DNA of 64,000 nt, taken from Psychrobacillus sp042944905. GTDB lineage: Bacteria; Bacillota; Bacilli; Bacillales_A; Planococcaceae. The position numbers were made by a program, and so were the translations under genes. The stretch spans positions 1,302,001 to 1,366,000 of the forward strand of contig NZ_CP168496.1 of the NCBI RefSeq assembly GCF_042944905.1, read 5' to 3'. Of the stretch, positions 62,557 through 64,000 are shown in pieces. The notes under the pieces were generated by a model that was given only the letters and a program-made list of their open reading frames with translations, searched no databases and was not told where the DNA came from. How positions within the stretch are numbered: position 1 is the first letter of the stretch; every line of letters starts with the position of its first letter.

Positions 62557-63813
62557 ATGACTATAAAATCACGACTTAAAATTATGATGTCTCTTCAGTT
62601 TTTTATTTGGGGATGTTGGCTTGTTACACTTGGCTCATATATGTTCAATACTTTGCATTTTTCCGGCACACAAGTTGGAGGTGTTTATAGCACAATAGGG
62701 CTTGCTTCTCTTCTAATGCCAAGTCTTGTAGGTATTATTGCAGATCGTTGGATAAAGGCAAATAGATTATATGGAATTTGCCATTTCCTTGGAGCGATTT
62801 TCTTATTTTCAGCTGCAGGGATTTCGGAACCTAATCTTATGTTTTGGGCAATGCTTTTTAACGCAATGGTTTACATGCCGACGATTTCTTTATCTTATAC
62901 GATTTCATATTTTTGCTTAGAAAAAGTAGGGCTTGATACAACGAAAGACTTCCCTTCTGTTCGTGTTTTTGGAACAATTAGTTTTATTCTTGCGATGTGG
63001 GTAATTAGTCTTGGTGGACTTGAGTTAAGCAATATCCAGCTTTACATGGCTGCAGGGGCCTCCTTCTTACTTGCACTTTATTCATTTACACTGCCAGATA
63101 ATCCAACATCAAATGTCAAAAAGGATAAGTCGTTAGTAAGTCTTTTAGGTCTAGATGCTTTCGTATTATTTAAGCAAAAGAGAATGGCTATCTTTTTCAT
63201 TTTTGCTATGCTGTTAGGTGCTGCGTTGCAAATTAACCTTGTATTTGCTGATCCGTTTTTACATGATTTTGCGTCAATCGCTAACTATAAAGATAGTCTT
63301 GTTGTTAAATATCCAGCCATTTTATTATCAATGGGACAAATTGCTGAAGTGTTCTTTATTCTTGCCATTCCTTTTTTCTTACGTAAATTTGGGATTAAGA
63401 CGGTAATGTTGTTGAGTATGGTGGCGTGGACATTACGCTTTATTCTTTTCGCCTATGGCAATCCTTCTAATGTAGGTGTCATCTTATTGCTATTATCAAT
63501 GATTGTATATGGTGCTGCATTTGACTTCTTTAATATTTCCGGATCCATTTTTGTTGAAAAGGAAGTAGATCGTCGAATTCGTGGAAGTGCACAAGGCTTA
63601 TTCATGACAATGGTCAACGGAATCGGTACCTATGTAGGCGCTGTTCTTAGTGGGAAATTGGTGGATTATTTTACAATTAACGGAGTGAAGGATTGGCAAA
63701 GTATCTGGTTAGTTTTTGCAGTATACACATTCATCCTTGCAATCGTTTTTGCTGTAAGTTTTAAATACAAGAATGACCGTGATGCAATTCAGAATGTAAA
63801 TAATGTTGCTTAA
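62557..63813 (+). CDS. Nucleoside:H+ symporter (NupG/XapB, Nuc_H_symport family)
   Basis: A 418-aa 12-helix MFS protein with LQFFIWGCWLVTLGSYM at the start, AMVYMPTISLSYTISYF, DFPSVRVFGTISFILAMWVI and RGSAQGLFMTMVNGIGTYVG, as in NupG/XapB. It imports nucleosides with protons. ATG 62557 is chosen since GGAGG lies 6 nt upstream; an upstream TTG at 62542 overlaps that site. It probably shares the guanine riboswitch with the hydrolase gene; no terminator is evident in the 250-bp gap. Confidence 0.92.
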   Translation: MTIKSRLKIMMSLQFFIWGCWLVTLGSYMFNTLHFSGTQVGGVYSTIGLASLLMPSLVGIIADRWIKANRLYGICHFLGAIFLFSAAGISEPNLMFWAMLFNAMVYMPTISLSYTISYFCLEKVGLDTTKDFPSVRVFGTISFILAMWVISLGGLELSNIQLYMAAGASFLLALYSFTLPDNPTSNVKKDKSLVSLLGLDAFVLFKQKRMAIFFIFAMLLGAALQINLVFADPFLHDFASIANYKDSLVVKYPAILLSMGQIAEVFFILAIPFFLRKFGIKTVMLLSMVAWTLRFILFAYGNPSNVGVILLLLSMIVYGAAFDFFNISGSIFVEKEVDRRIRGSAQGLFMTMVNGIGTYVGAVLSGKLVDYFTINGVKDWQSIWLVFAVYTFILAIVFAVSFKYKNDRDAIQNVNNVA

Positions 63814-64000
63814 TAGATATTCATTATCATTTTTGTTTCTGCTTTGAAACGATATTTGGTTTGGAATGTAATAAAAAATATTAGTAAAAATTGCATAAGA
63901 AACACAACCATTATTAAGCACTTAGTCAGTATTTTTATATAAGTATCAACCTCATTTTGACTAGTTACGGTGAGCCGGACCATAAGTAAGTGCGGTTTAT

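Overview
The window looks like chromosomal DNA of a low-GC (roughly mid-30s percent, by eye), endospore-forming member of the Bacillales, most likely Bacillaceae or Planococcaceae (Sporosarcina/Psychrobacillus/Lysinibacillus-like; the genus is a guess). Grounds: strong GGAGG-type ribosome binding sites, TTG/GTG starts, spore genes (splAB, an alpha/beta SASP gene), OmpR-type two-component pairs, an orphan HPr kinase and Firmicutes-type riboswitches. There are no rRNA or tRNA genes, no CRISPR array and no recognisable prophage.

Layout. 0-2.6 kb: the end of an RND efflux pump gene split by an in-frame stop. 2.7-5.2 kb: ferrous-iron uptake (feoA-feoB-small Cys-rich membrane protein) behind a Fur box. 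5.3-13.2 kb: two OmpR-type two-component systems, one with a COG4705 membrane protein and one with an ABC exporter, separated by an orphan HPr kinase. 13.4-16.1 kb: tldE-tldD. 16.3-19.5 kb: a MITE-like repeat, decayed small genes, a DUF3888 protein and a divergent MarR/flavodoxin-like pair with twin operators. 19.8-24.3 kb: a nucleoside transporter, a TspO-like membrane protein, a decayed DUF1254 gene, YciI and an alanine symporter. 24.4-28.2 kb: spore-related genes (Asn/Ser-rich protein, a frameshifted SASP gene, a DUF6944 repetitive protein, splA-splB). 28.2-30 kb: a DUF4188 gene cleanly split by an IS3-family element. 30-38.8 kb: housekeeping and regulatory genes, including a second alanine symporter, adaA and a second DUF6944 gene. 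39-43.8 kb: an operon-like set of GntR regulator, two enolase-superfamily enzymes and a BCCT transporter. 44.3-52.9 kb: a c-di-GMP-I riboswitch upstream of a very large secreted M60-like (enhancin) metallopeptidase gene, broken by a frameshift, a 3.2 kb Tn552-like transposon with 7-bp target duplications, and an in-frame stop. 53-60.6 kb: decayed sequence, a secreted GHL10 glycosidase, a LysR/MFS efflux pair, and a LysM-NlpC/P60 wall hydrolase with 22-bp tandem repeats upstream. 61-64 kb: a guanine-type purine riboswitch leading a nucleoside hydrolase and a nucleoside/H+ symporter.

The clearest functional modules are Feo iron uptake, DNA repair on germination and after alkylation (splAB, adaA), a betaine- or sugar-acid-like catabolic operon, riboswitch-controlled nucleoside salvage, and a c-di-GMP-controlled surface protease that now appears to be a pseudogene. 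The density of single-base lesions (RND stop, SASP poly-A slip, DUF1254 frameshift, M60 frameshift and stop) means either that this genome carries many fresh pseudogenes or that the assembly has residual errors. Read-level checking would separate these.
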